Source: an uncultured Bacteroidales bacterium
Lineage (GTDB): Bacteria > Bacteroidota > Bacteroidia > Bacteroidales > UBA932
Direction of reading: 5' to 3'
Assembly: GCA_949286415.1 (NCBI GenBank)
Contig: CASEBV010000015.1
Span: 62,001 to 126,000 of the forward strand
Length of the DNA: 64,000 bases
Shown here: positions 55,301 to 64,000 of the stretch, in pieces
Layout of the letters: each line of letters starts with the position of its first letter
Position numbering within the stretch: position 1 is the first letter of the stretch
Program-made: the position numbers and the translations under genes
Notes under the pieces: model-generated
Database searches by the model: none
What the model saw: only the letters and a program-made list of their open reading frames with translations
Told to the model about the DNA's origin: nothing

Positions 55301-55437
55301 ACCAGGCAATGGCAACCTTCGAAAGCATCCGGGACGGATATCAGCCTTCCCCGGAAGACGATGACATTGCCGACAATGTGTCATTGCGTATCAGTAAACT
55401 CAAGGAAATAACGCAGCAGGGAACTGCCGAAATGTAA
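52399..55437 (+). CDS. Large TPR-repeat lipoprotein
   Basis: A protein of about 1,012 residues with a signal peptide ending SAVAAC, where VAAC is an acceptable lipobox. The rest is made of many TPR-like helix pairs (for example MYEEAMSCFSRIAEEY, FQEAAGWFEKSS, YADAAASYDEVRKEY, EAALRYYRKVVEELP, YPKAIVSIQSYIEAYPDG, RACDYYAKVMDAG), close to the YbgF/BamD-like tetratricopeptide type. ATGs at 52399 and 52402 are both possible; the longer upstream frame has no ATG. It overlaps the start of the barrel gene by one base (TAATG), suggesting the two act together at the outer membrane. Confidence 0.85.
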   Translation: MMKLFCAVASCLSALFLAGSAVAACPENVPPSCEQDRTGLRGAFRQALFIYEKGMYEEAMSCFSRIAEEYDEPEARGYAVLCAVKMRLPSYRDLSGPYLEKYPFSAVSSRIRYADALNLFDSGNYGAASEILESISLKSLERGQRNEYRFKRAYCDYENGEMARALDRFSELSAAGKSDYTAASCYMAGYICYCQKNFQEAAGWFEKSSVDSRFSAMSLYYLAECRFMLKDYGYVIEKGPELLGSVPEECLPKLNRLISESFLVQGNASEARKYYGGNSGGSQPASRSDFFYAGSLLYAVGDFSGAIDNFSMMTDRSDSVGQVANYKLGYSYIRTKNKVSALDAFRAAAEAGYDPDISEDAYFNYAKLSFDLNNDRSVFRSYLEKYPDAGKSEKIYSYMAVAALQEHDYAGAVEAYDNIDELDPVMKSNYMKANYLRASELASAGAWRDAVPYLKAAVYYSDRRDTFNQMSSYWLAEAYYRDDRFDDALGLYTRLYNISALYGMDESWMIPYGIAYCHFKKEDYSSAARWFSEYLKGERLTWRKDAMLRYADCLFMQKEYADAAASYDEVRKEYFDVNDIYPYYQAAVAYGLAGDEERKVTLLRNAAEADSSSPFYPEAMFELGRSYLVSGKEELAADTYRKLAASSRDSIFIARALIELGMISRNRSDNEAALRYYRKVVEELPLSGYADDALLAIESVYQSENNPQAYLDYIARIGRSSLKTEDEKEMMIFNAAEQIYLSENYPKAIVSIQSYIEAYPDGAKIPQAYYYMAECYRNTGKPDRACDYYAKVMDAGAGSYAELACLNFAGLSYGMQRYERAYEAYRSLSEIAVIDNNIHLASMGMMRSAYGAKMFAEAVSCADAVLSDSRSDADERREAEFIKAKSCLALSRRDEAYAIFAGLASDPVTPEGAESAYLMILDSYDRGDFAQLETRVYSFSDSSRGQAYWLAKSFLVLGDSFVDRGEYDQAMATFESIRDGYQPSPEDDDIADNVSLRISKLKEITQQGTAEM

Positions 55438-57209
55438 TGAAAATGTACGGGAAAATCATATGCCGCATATTGCCGGCCATCTTATCGGCGGCATTCAATT
55501 TGTCACTGCAGACTGCCGGGGCGCAGAATATAGACCCGACTGTGGAAGTGACCAGACAGTATGAAGGTAAGCTTGCAGAAGTGCACAAGCCTGTGCAGAC
55601 AATGCCTGTTCCCGACAGCCTGCAGCATTTTGACCTTGAATTTGAATACAATGTCTATGATTCTCCGTATGGCGGAACATACTCGTTTGATCCTCTTGTC
55701 CTTGACATGACTCCCGGCGCTGCGGATTTCGGACGCAGGACATTCATGCTGAAGGCAGGGGCCGGATTGCCGCTTCAGCCTGTGCTTGATGCCGTATGGT
55801 CCCCGCAGCTGAAAGGGAATTTCAGGATGAATGTATACGCATCCCACAGGTCGTATTTCGGGAAATACAGAAGTATCGGCCTCTCTTCCGGCAAGGAAAC
55901 GGTGTCGGTGTCGGATGGCAGGGCGTCGGGCAAAGGGAAAAATTACCGGGGATATGACATGGTTTCCGCTGCCGGGGTGAGCGGAAGCTGGTTCTGGAAA
56001 GGCGGGCTCATGACATTTGATGTCGGCTATTATGGGGCGGGAGCACGCGACACTTCTTTGACGAGGGGCTTTGATGCCCTTGATGTCAGGGCGGACATCA
56101 GGTCCGACGGCTCCGCCGGGAGGAAATTCCATTATGACGCCTCGCTCCGCTATCGTTTCGGTGAAGACAAGGCCGGACTTTCAGGGCTGTCTTCCGGCCG
56201 CGGCTGGCTCAGGGAGCATCTGTTCGGACTCGGCCTGTCCATGGGACCGTCCTTGACTCCATATTCCAGGGCATTGCTCGGAGTCTCGTTCAATCTGGCT
56301 GATTACGGACCCGGATTCAATTCATATGCGGGGGATATTTCCGTGACCCCGCGTTATCTTCTGGACAAAGGCCGGTGGGATCTTGACCTCGGGGTAAAAC
56401 TGGCTTTCCACTTCTTCAACAGGGCCTCTTCCGAGAGGAATCTTTTTGACATGGCATCCACTCAGTTCGTATATCCGGATGTCAGCATAAGCTTTGAAGC
56501 TGTCAGAGATTATCTTGACCTGTATTTCAAGGCAGGAGGAGGGGACGAAGTCATGACCTGGTCCGACCTGCTCGGGCATAACAGGCATTTTGACATTTAC
56601 AGGACTGCGTCCCTGCCTCTGGGCAATATTGTCGAACGGGTTTCGGCGGACATAGGGCTCAGGGGAAACATCGCTTCTCGGTTCGGATATGACCTCCATG
56701 CCGGATATTCCAATTATGCCAATGCCTTTCTTGACGGCGTCATGTTGTCCGGAGCAGATATGCCTGTCTATGTCCCTGTATTCGGTGCCTGCCAATTGTT
56801 CAGGCTTACCCTTGATTATGAATGTATATCGCAGGATTTTTCTCTTGACGGGTCTCTTTCGTGGAAAAATTCTGATGCGGCAAAAAAGAATCCCGGCGCA
56901 TTCGCGCCTGCGGCGTTATCAGGTTATGTCAATATGGTATATAATTGGAACAGAAGGATATATGTGGGCATTGACTGCGGTTTTGCCACTGCAAGGAAAG
57001 GATTTCTGCCCATCGGCGGCAATCTTCCTTATTCCGCGGCTGCGATTCCAGGCTATGCCGACCTCGGGGTGTCTGCCGAGTTCAAATTCACAAGGCAGTT
57101 GTCTTTCTGGGCACATGGCGGAAATCTGCTTGACATGACAGTCCAGAGAGTTCCGCTCTATGCAGAGTCCGGCATCAATTTTACGGCCGGAATTTGCTTG
57201 AATTTGTAA
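55437..57209 (+). CDS. Outer-membrane beta-barrel protein, TonB-receptor-like without plug
   Basis: A 590-residue protein with a signal peptide (to about TAGAQ, residue 31) and long alternating beta strands to the C-terminal FTAGICLNL. It looks like the C-terminal barrel of a TonB-dependent receptor, but no plug domain or TonB box is evident, as in a known small Bacteroidota group. The N-terminal mature part NIDPTVEVTRQYEGKLAEVHKP is the recognisable block. It overlaps the TPR gene by one base, so the partners are probably translated together. Function unknown. Confidence 0.8.
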   Translation: MKMYGKIICRILPAILSAAFNLSLQTAGAQNIDPTVEVTRQYEGKLAEVHKPVQTMPVPDSLQHFDLEFEYNVYDSPYGGTYSFDPLVLDMTPGAADFGRRTFMLKAGAGLPLQPVLDAVWSPQLKGNFRMNVYASHRSYFGKYRSIGLSSGKETVSVSDGRASGKGKNYRGYDMVSAAGVSGSWFWKGGLMTFDVGYYGAGARDTSLTRGFDALDVRADIRSDGSAGRKFHYDASLRYRFGEDKAGLSGLSSGRGWLREHLFGLGLSMGPSLTPYSRALLGVSFNLADYGPGFNSYAGDISVTPRYLLDKGRWDLDLGVKLAFHFFNRASSERNLFDMASTQFVYPDVSISFEAVRDYLDLYFKAGGGDEVMTWSDLLGHNRHFDIYRTASLPLGNIVERVSADIGLRGNIASRFGYDLHAGYSNYANAFLDGVMLSGADMPVYVPVFGACQLFRLTLDYECISQDFSLDGSLSWKNSDAAKKNPGAFAPAALSGYVNMVYNWNRRIYVGIDCGFATARKGFLPIGGNLPYSAAAIPGYADLGVSAEFKFTRQLSFWAHGGNLLDMTVQRVPLYAESGINFTAGICLNL

Positions 57210-57226
57210 TAAAATTGCTAAATTTG
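57198..57226 (+). promoter_or_regulatory. Promoter of gyrB
   Basis: TTG (57198-57200), an 18-bp spacer and TAAATTTG (57219-57226) form a near-consensus promoter, 25 bp before the gyrB ATG. Confidence 0.55.
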
Positions 57227-57242
57227 TCCGTTTGATATTTAA

Positions 57243-59246
<2,004 letters not shown>

Positions 59247-59312
59247 AGGTGGTCCTGAATTTTCGGACAGTTTGACAATACCATTATTAACGCATACCAA
59301 AATTCAACAGTT

Positions 59313-60575
59313 ATGGATATTTTTGACAGAATAGCAAAAGATTCAGGCGGCCCGCTCGGCCAGTACAGACAGAAGGCTTTCGGCTATTATATGTACCCGA
59401 AGCTTGAAGGAGAACTCGGTCCGCACATGATATTCAACGGCAAGCCGGTGCTCTGCTGGAGCCTTAACAATTATCTCGGACTTGCCAATCATCCTGAGGT
59501 GAGGAAGACTGACGCCGAGGCTGCTGCCAGATGGGGCCTTGCATACCCGATGGGAAGCCGCATGATGTCCGGCCATACTTCCCTCCACGAGAAGTTTGAA
59601 AGGGAGCTTGCGGATTTTGAGAAAAAGGAAGATGCATTCCTCTTCAATTTCGGATATCAGGGAATCATTTCCACAATCGACGCACTCATGGACAGACATG
59701 ATGTGATTGTATATGATTCAGAAGCACATGCATGTCTCATTGACGGTGCCCGTCTTCACATGGGAAAGAGAATGACATACCGCCACAATGACATCGAGAG
59801 CTGCGAGGCTACCCTGAAGAGAGCCACCAAGCTCTGTGAGGAGACCGGCGGAGGCATTCTCCTCATCACCGAAGGCGTATACGGCATGACCGGCGCTCTC
59901 GGCATACTTGACCAGATAGTTGCGTTGAAGAAGAAATACAATTTCAGAATCCTCATTGACGATGCCCACGGTTTCGGCGTGATGGGCGAGCACGGCCGCG
60001 GCACTTCCGAGCATTTCGGTGTCATGGATGAAGTTGACCTCTATATCGGAGCATACGCGAAGTCCATGGCCTCAATCGGAGGATTTGTTGCCGGCCCGAA
60101 GGTAATCATAGACTATCTCCGCTACAATCTCCGCTCCCAGATTTATGCCAAGTCACTTCCGATGGCATTCGTGGAAGGCGGACTCAAGAGACTTGAGATC
60201 ATAAGGAGTTCCGAGGGAGATGAGCTCCGCAAGAAGCTCTTCACAGTCACCAGGGCGCTTCAGAAAGGATTCAGGGACATGGGACTTGAGATAGGCCCTG
60301 CAGAAGCCTGTGTCACTCCGGTGGCAGTCAAGGGCGGTGTGGTTGAAGCCACCAACATTGCCAAGGACCTTCGCGAGAACTATGGCATATTCTGCTCTAT
60401 AGTCGTTTATCCTGTCATTCCGAAGGGCATGATCATTTTCCGTATCATCCCGACGGCGGCACATTCGATGGAAGATGTGGAATACACGCTCAAGACTTTC
60501 TCCGAGGTTGTGGCTAAGCTCAAGAGAGGAGAGTATGAAGGGGACGAGATTCCTGATATGGCAATCCACGACTGA
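59313..60575 (+). CDS. Alpha-oxoamine synthase, serine palmitoyltransferase-like
   Basis: A 420-residue PLP enzyme that joins an amino acid to an acyl thioester with loss of CO2. PLP lysine is K250 in GAYAKSMASIGGF; other blocks are SLNNYLGLANHPEV, GSRMMSGHTSLHEKFERELADF, DSEAHACLIDGARL, ITEGVYGMTGALG and DDAHGFGVMGEHGRG. The pattern (start MDIFDRIAKDSGGPLGQ, end SIVVYPVIPKGMIIFRIIPTAAHS) matches the Bacteroidota group linked to sphingolipid or sulfonolipid bases. Serine or cysteate as substrate cannot be told apart. It leads a cluster with a reductase 9 bp downstream and an acyltransferase-like gene. Confidence 0.9.
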   Translation: MDIFDRIAKDSGGPLGQYRQKAFGYYMYPKLEGELGPHMIFNGKPVLCWSLNNYLGLANHPEVRKTDAEAAARWGLAYPMGSRMMSGHTSLHEKFERELADFEKKEDAFLFNFGYQGIISTIDALMDRHDVIVYDSEAHACLIDGARLHMGKRMTYRHNDIESCEATLKRATKLCEETGGGILLITEGVYGMTGALGILDQIVALKKKYNFRILIDDAHGFGVMGEHGRGTSEHFGVMDEVDLYIGAYAKSMASIGGFVAGPKVIIDYLRYNLRSQIYAKSLPMAFVEGGLKRLEIIRSSEGDELRKKLFTVTRALQKGFRDMGLEIGPAEACVTPVAVKGGVVEATNIAKDLRENYGIFCSIVVYPVIPKGMIIFRIIPTAAHSMEDVEYTLKTFSEVVAKLKRGEYEGDEIPDMAIHD

Positions 60576-60584
60576 TTTCATGAA

Positions 60585-61409
60585 ATGAACGGATCTTACT
60601 TCAAAGACAAAGTGATTATCATAACAGGAGCCAGCTCAGGAATTGGGTTGGCTTCTGCCAAATTATTTGCATCCTTTGGCGCAAAACTCTCCCTTGCGGC
60701 CCGGTCAATGGACAAACTGACGGCGCAGGCGGCAGAAATGACTGCTGACACGGACAGAATCCTGTGTGTCAAGACAGATGTGTCCCGGGAAGAAGACTGC
60801 CGAGCCCTTGTGGAGAAGACGGTTGAGAAATTCGGCCGGATAGACATCCTCGTCAACAATGCCGGTATTTCCATGCGGGCTATGTTCAGGGACCTTGACC
60901 TGTCTGTCATCAAGACTCTTATGGATGTGAATTTCTGGGGAACAGTGTACTGCACGAAATTTGCCCTGCCATATCTTCTTGAGTCTAAGGGGTCGGTCGT
61001 AGGAGTCATCTCCATAGCCGGTTTCGCCGGACTTCCCGGCAGGACGGGATATTCGTCATCAAAATACGCGATCAGGGGATTCCTTGATACTCTGAGAATA
61101 GAGCATCTCTATGACGGACTGCATGTTATGATATTCGCCCCCGGCTTCACTGCATCGAATGTGCGTAATGCCGCCCTCACTGCGGACGGAAGCAGCCAGG
61201 GCGAAACTCCGCGCGACGAAGGAAAGATGATGACTGCAGAAGAATGCGCGATGCATCTTGCCAAAGGACTCCGCAAGAGAAAAAGTGAGGTGATACTTAC
61301 TCCTATCGGCAAGCTTACGGTATTTATGCACAATATTATGCCGCGTCTGACAGACAGGCTCGAGTTCAGTTATATGGCGAAGGAGCCGGGCAGCCCGTTC
61401 CATAAATGA
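60585..61409 (+). CDS. Short-chain reductase, 3-ketosphinganine-reductase-like
   Basis: A 274-residue SDR enzyme. Cofactor motif IITGASSGIGLASAKLF, NNAGISM, catalytic Ser in ISIAGFAG and Y156/K160 in YSSSKYA. The order after the alpha-oxoamine synthase suggests that it reduces the 3-keto long-chain base. The C-terminal part (GKLTVFMHNIMPRLTDRLE) has a hydrophobic amphipathic patch fitting a lipid substrate. Nine bases after the synthase and 7 before the next gene; probably one operon. Assignment of substrate is inferred from context. Confidence 0.85.
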   Translation: MNGSYFKDKVIIITGASSGIGLASAKLFASFGAKLSLAARSMDKLTAQAAEMTADTDRILCVKTDVSREEDCRALVEKTVEKFGRIDILVNNAGISMRAMFRDLDLSVIKTLMDVNFWGTVYCTKFALPYLLESKGSVVGVISIAGFAGLPGRTGYSSSKYAIRGFLDTLRIEHLYDGLHVMIFAPGFTASNVRNAALTADGSSQGETPRDEGKMMTAEECAMHLAKGLRKRKSEVILTPIGKLTVFMHNIMPRLTDRLEFSYMAKEPGSPFHK

Positions 61410-61416
61410 GAGTCTG

Positions 61417-62706
61417 ATGGAGAAAACGGAAACATTGTTGGACCCGCCCGTGGGCGGATGCTTCAGCCTCTATTCCGGGAAGACTTCCCGGGGGACAGTG
61501 CCGAGATTTGTCGTGACCCTTACGATGCATGTCGACAGGCAGATCCTTGAGGATGCGGCCAATGATGTCATGGTACTTTTCCCTCATCTGAGGGTGAGGC
61601 TTTCATCCTTGTCTTCCGGATATGCCTTTGTCCGGGGCGAGTCGAGGATACATGTTTATCAGGGTGTCAATGGCGGCGGCACGATAGGCGGCGGGGAGGA
61701 TGACTGTCTTTTCAGAATATCCTGCGCATTCAAGACCGTCTGCTTTGATGTGCATGCTTCCCTGTTGGATGAAAAAGGGATGGCTGCATTTGCCAAGTCT
61801 GTTATTTTCAGGTATATACAGTTGTCGGGCTACGAAGTGGAAAATGACGGAAGTGTCAGGGGAATGAAAGACGGTGTCACAAGAGTTTCAGAGGATGACC
61901 CTTTCGGCGCAATTGAGGATTTCCCGGCGTCGAGGCCGGCCTGGTACATGGATGCAAAGGCATTCCATATTCCGGGGGCAGAAAATGTTTCCGGCCATTT
62001 CCGCGCAGTGCAGATCAGAATCCCTCTTAACCGTCTGCGCTCATGTGCAAAAGACTATGCGGATGTTCCCGAGACATTCATTTCTCCGATTGTCTCCCAT
62101 GCAATTCATCAGGAGTATGGCGACCGGATAGGGCGAGGGGAATATGTGGTCGCGGCATTGTCAGTCAATCTCAGGCGCTTCTTTCCGACATTGTCCCTGA
62201 AGCCGTTCAGCGTAGATATTTCTCTCGCCTACAACAGAAAATTCGGAGACTATCCGTTCAATACGATACTGATGTCCCAGAAAAAGTTCATTGAGGCCCA
62301 GCTTAAGCCGGATGCCCTTGCCTACAATGCAGAAAGGCTTGTCCGTGATTCGGAGGCCCTGATGTCAGGAAAGGATATGGCCGGCAAGAAGTCTCTGGCT
62401 GCGGACCTTGCAGAAAGGAAGGCGGGGGCGGCGACATACATTCTGCATTCGGCGGGAACTGTAGGAATGCCGGCGAGCATGATGAGGTATGTGACAGAAT
62501 TTTATCCTCTGTATGCCCCGTCGGTCCATCAGTTCGTGCTTTCCTCAATAATTTTCAGGAATGAACTTGTGCTGACTGCGACCTCCGGCCCCGGGATTCC
62601 GTCCGGCCTGTGCCGCAGGATTGTCTCCCTTATGAATGAACATGATATTTATGCCTTCATCTCGGATGAGTTTGATTATGCTCCGGTGAAGTATGAACCT
62701 CTTTAA
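61417..62706 (+). CDS. Condensation/alcohol-acetyltransferase-fold protein
   Basis: A 429-residue protein with the pattern of the CoA-dependent acyltransferase (condensation-domain) fold: an N-terminal half to about 200 and a C-terminal half with VDISLAYNRKFGDYPFNTILMSQKKF and FYPLYAPSVHQFVLSS. The usual HHxxxDG active site appears as VHASLLDEKG, with one extra residue and Glu in place of Gly, so activity may be altered or lost. It sits directly after the synthase-reductase pair, so N-acylation of a lipid base is a reasonable guess. I do not recognise a named family. Confidence 0.65.
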   Translation: MEKTETLLDPPVGGCFSLYSGKTSRGTVPRFVVTLTMHVDRQILEDAANDVMVLFPHLRVRLSSLSSGYAFVRGESRIHVYQGVNGGGTIGGGEDDCLFRISCAFKTVCFDVHASLLDEKGMAAFAKSVIFRYIQLSGYEVENDGSVRGMKDGVTRVSEDDPFGAIEDFPASRPAWYMDAKAFHIPGAENVSGHFRAVQIRIPLNRLRSCAKDYADVPETFISPIVSHAIHQEYGDRIGRGEYVVAALSVNLRRFFPTLSLKPFSVDISLAYNRKFGDYPFNTILMSQKKFIEAQLKPDALAYNAERLVRDSEALMSGKDMAGKKSLAADLAERKAGAATYILHSAGTVGMPASMMRYVTEFYPLYAPSVHQFVLSSIIFRNELVLTATSGPGIPSGLCRRIVSLMNEHDIYAFISDEFDYAPVKYEPL

Positions 62707-62719
62707 CAACAGATGAGTC

Positions 62720-64000
62720 ATGGATAACGGCAAATTTATGCGTGCAGCAAGGATTTATTTTCCTCTGGTCATCCTATTTTTTGTGCTCCTGCTCTTTATG
62801 CCAAGAAGCGGAAAGTTCAATTACGACTATAAGAAAGGCTCTCCGTGGATGTATGAGACTCTTGTTTCAGAATTTGATTTCCCGGTACTCAAGACCGCTG
62901 ACGAACTTCAGCGGGAAAGGGATGAGGCCGTGTCAAGTGTGACTCCTTATTACAGATATTCCGAGAATATCGCAAGCGAACGCAAGGATGCTGCGGCACG
63001 GGTGGACCTCGGGGACTATGACTATCTGAGGCAGTCCATAGTGTCTTTCATAGACAGCGTATATTCAAAGGGAGTGATTGCTGAGCGTCCTGAATTCAGT
63101 GAAGACATTCCGGAAAGCGAGCAGGTGATATATGTCCAGAAAAACAGAAGGGCTGCAGCCGTCCCTCCATCTGAAATATACACGACTTCCCAGGCCCGGA
63201 ATTTCTTCTATGACGGTATCCGGAAGATGGTGCCCGGATGCAATGCCGATTCTCTGTGCACCGCGTCCGGTCTTCTTGACCTGATAGTCCCTAATCTTAT
63301 CTTTGACCAGCAGACAACCGACCTTGTGCATGAGGAGTCAGTCAACTATGTGTCGCCGACGTCAGGATATGTGCCTGCCGGCCAGCTGATTGTCTCCAAG
63401 GGTGAGACTGTCACCGCAGAAATCGAGCAGCTGCTTGATTCCTATAAGGCTGAATATGAAAGCAGTGTCGGTTACAATGGCCCGATGGCCCTCCTGTGGA
63501 TTGGCAATATCCTGCTTTCTCTTGCCATTGTCACTCTGGTGTTCTTTACCATATATTATTCAAATGCGAGAATTTTCTCCAGCTTCAACAAATATGCATA
63601 TATAGTTGCGGTCGTCTGCCTGTCTGCCCTTGTGACATTCGCAGTAGCGAAGACTGACCCCCGTCTGCTCTATGTCGTTCCGTATACACTGTTTGCCCTG
63701 TACCTTACGGCATTTTTCAGAAACAAGGTAGTATATCCGGTATATGTCGTCTCCCTGATTCCTCTGCTTGTATTTTCACACAACGGAATCGAGCTGTTCG
63801 TCATGTATCTTGTGGCTGGGGCTGTCGCCATATACTCGTTTACATATTTCAATAAAGGGTGGCAGCAGTTCATAATGGCGTTTTTTGTCTTCCTGTCGCT
63901 GCTTGTCACATATTTTGCATTCAAACTAATTGACGGTGAGATAAGGGGCTTCCGGGATTATCAGGCAATACTCTTCCTCTTCATAGGGTCTATGCTGTCC
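62720..64000 (+). CDS. 7TM-HD family protein (PgpH-like), 3'-truncated
   Basis: The frame is open from the ATG at 62720 to the window end (427 codons) without a stop. The N-terminus has one membrane helix (residues 13-28), a large outside domain (about 30-260, with SEFDFPVLKTADELQRERDEAVSSV and GQLIVSKGETVTAEIEQLL), then at least six or seven helices. This is the 7TM-7TMR-HD layout of PgpH, a cyclic-di-AMP phosphodiesterase; the catalytic HD domain would lie outside the window. It starts 13 bp after the acyltransferase-like gene and may share its transcript. Confidence 0.85.
   Translation, partial: MDNGKFMRAARIYFPLVILFFVLLLFMPRSGKFNYDYKKGSPWMYETLVSEFDFPVLKTADELQRERDEAVSSVTPYYRYSENIASERKDAAARVDLGDYDYLRQSIVSFIDSVYSKGVIAERPEFSEDIPESEQVIYVQKNRRAAAVPPSEIYTTSQARNFFYDGIRKMVPGCNADSLCTASGLLDLIVPNLIFDQQTTDLVHEESVNYVSPTSGYVPAGQLIVSKGETVTAEIEQLLDSYKAEYESSVGYNGPMALLWIGNILLSLAIVTLVFFTIYYSNARIFSSFNKYAYIVAVVCLSALVTFAVAKTDPRLLYVVPYTLFALYLTAFFRNKVVYPVYVVSLIPLLVFSHNGIELFVMYLVAGAVAIYSFTYFNKGWQQFIMAFFVFLSLLVTYFAFKLIDGEIRGFRDYQAILFLFIGSMLS

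Noticed and set aside
59247..59312. A promoter for the alpha-oxoamine synthase in the gap after gyrB
   Set aside because: TTTG at 59271 is present but no TAnnTTTG box follows at the right distance, so it was not called.

Overview
This window looks like a chromosomal segment of an anaerobic gut-type Bacteroidales. The signs are Bacteroidota-style promoters (a -7 box TAnnTTTG, often with TTTG or TTG about 19-20 bp upstream), few Shine-Dalgarno sites, a type B ribosomal protein L31, a class III fructose-bisphosphatase, a tmRNA tag ending NNYALAA, family C10 and C1 peptidases, a GH33 sialidase, dipeptidyl peptidase IV and [FeFe]-hydrogenase. A Rikenellaceae/Alistipes-like host is my inference only. 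No tRNA, rRNA, CRISPR array, insertion sequence or prophage was found. No gap between genes exceeds 300 bases.

Layout. 1-4.6 kb: the end of a NamZ-type muramidase, rpmE2, an A+T-richer Fic gene and a sialidase. 4.6-12.8 kb: hydB-hydA-hydC (bifurcating [FeFe]-hydrogenase) run right and converge on hydF and an unusual single ORF fusing LpxB to HydG, which run left; surE lies upstream of the fusion. HydE, the third maturase, is not in the window. 13.7-17 kb: fbp and gap, which share a nearly identical 26-bp upstream element. 17-31.9 kb: transporters, two SDR-type dehydrogenases, a secreted C1 peptidase, pssA, rubrerythrin, a RecD-like helicase, DPP IV, a THUMP-like methyltransferase, a phosphohexomutase and ndk. 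31.9-38.8 kb: a large NPCBM-like repeat protein, a C10 protease, ssrA (tmRNA) directly abutting an anaerobic sulfatase-maturase gene, and a small outer-membrane barrel protein behind a tandemly duplicated promoter. 38.8-52.3 kb: a long leftward run (ftsE, nth, K+/H+ antiporter, RluA, TIGR02757, zeta-like kinase, tldD, tldE, slyD, EamA, GT2, ABC-F) with many short overlaps. 52.4-64 kb: a TPR lipoprotein with an outer-membrane barrel, gyrB, a lipid-base cluster (alpha-oxoamine synthase, short-chain reductase, acyltransferase-like protein), and a 7TM-HD protein cut by the window end.

How the genes work together. HydABC would dispose of reductant from NADH and ferredoxin as H2. HydF and HydG help build its H-cluster. 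Fbp and Gap may be co-regulated in sugar metabolism. Sialidase, NamZ, DPP IV, C1 and C10 enzymes fit growth on host glycans, peptidoglycan fragments and peptides. The alpha-oxoamine synthase cluster suggests sphingolipid or sulfonolipid long-chain base synthesis. The most striking observations are the LpxB-HydG fusion, the shared fbp/gap element and the lipid cluster with its altered acyltransferase active site.
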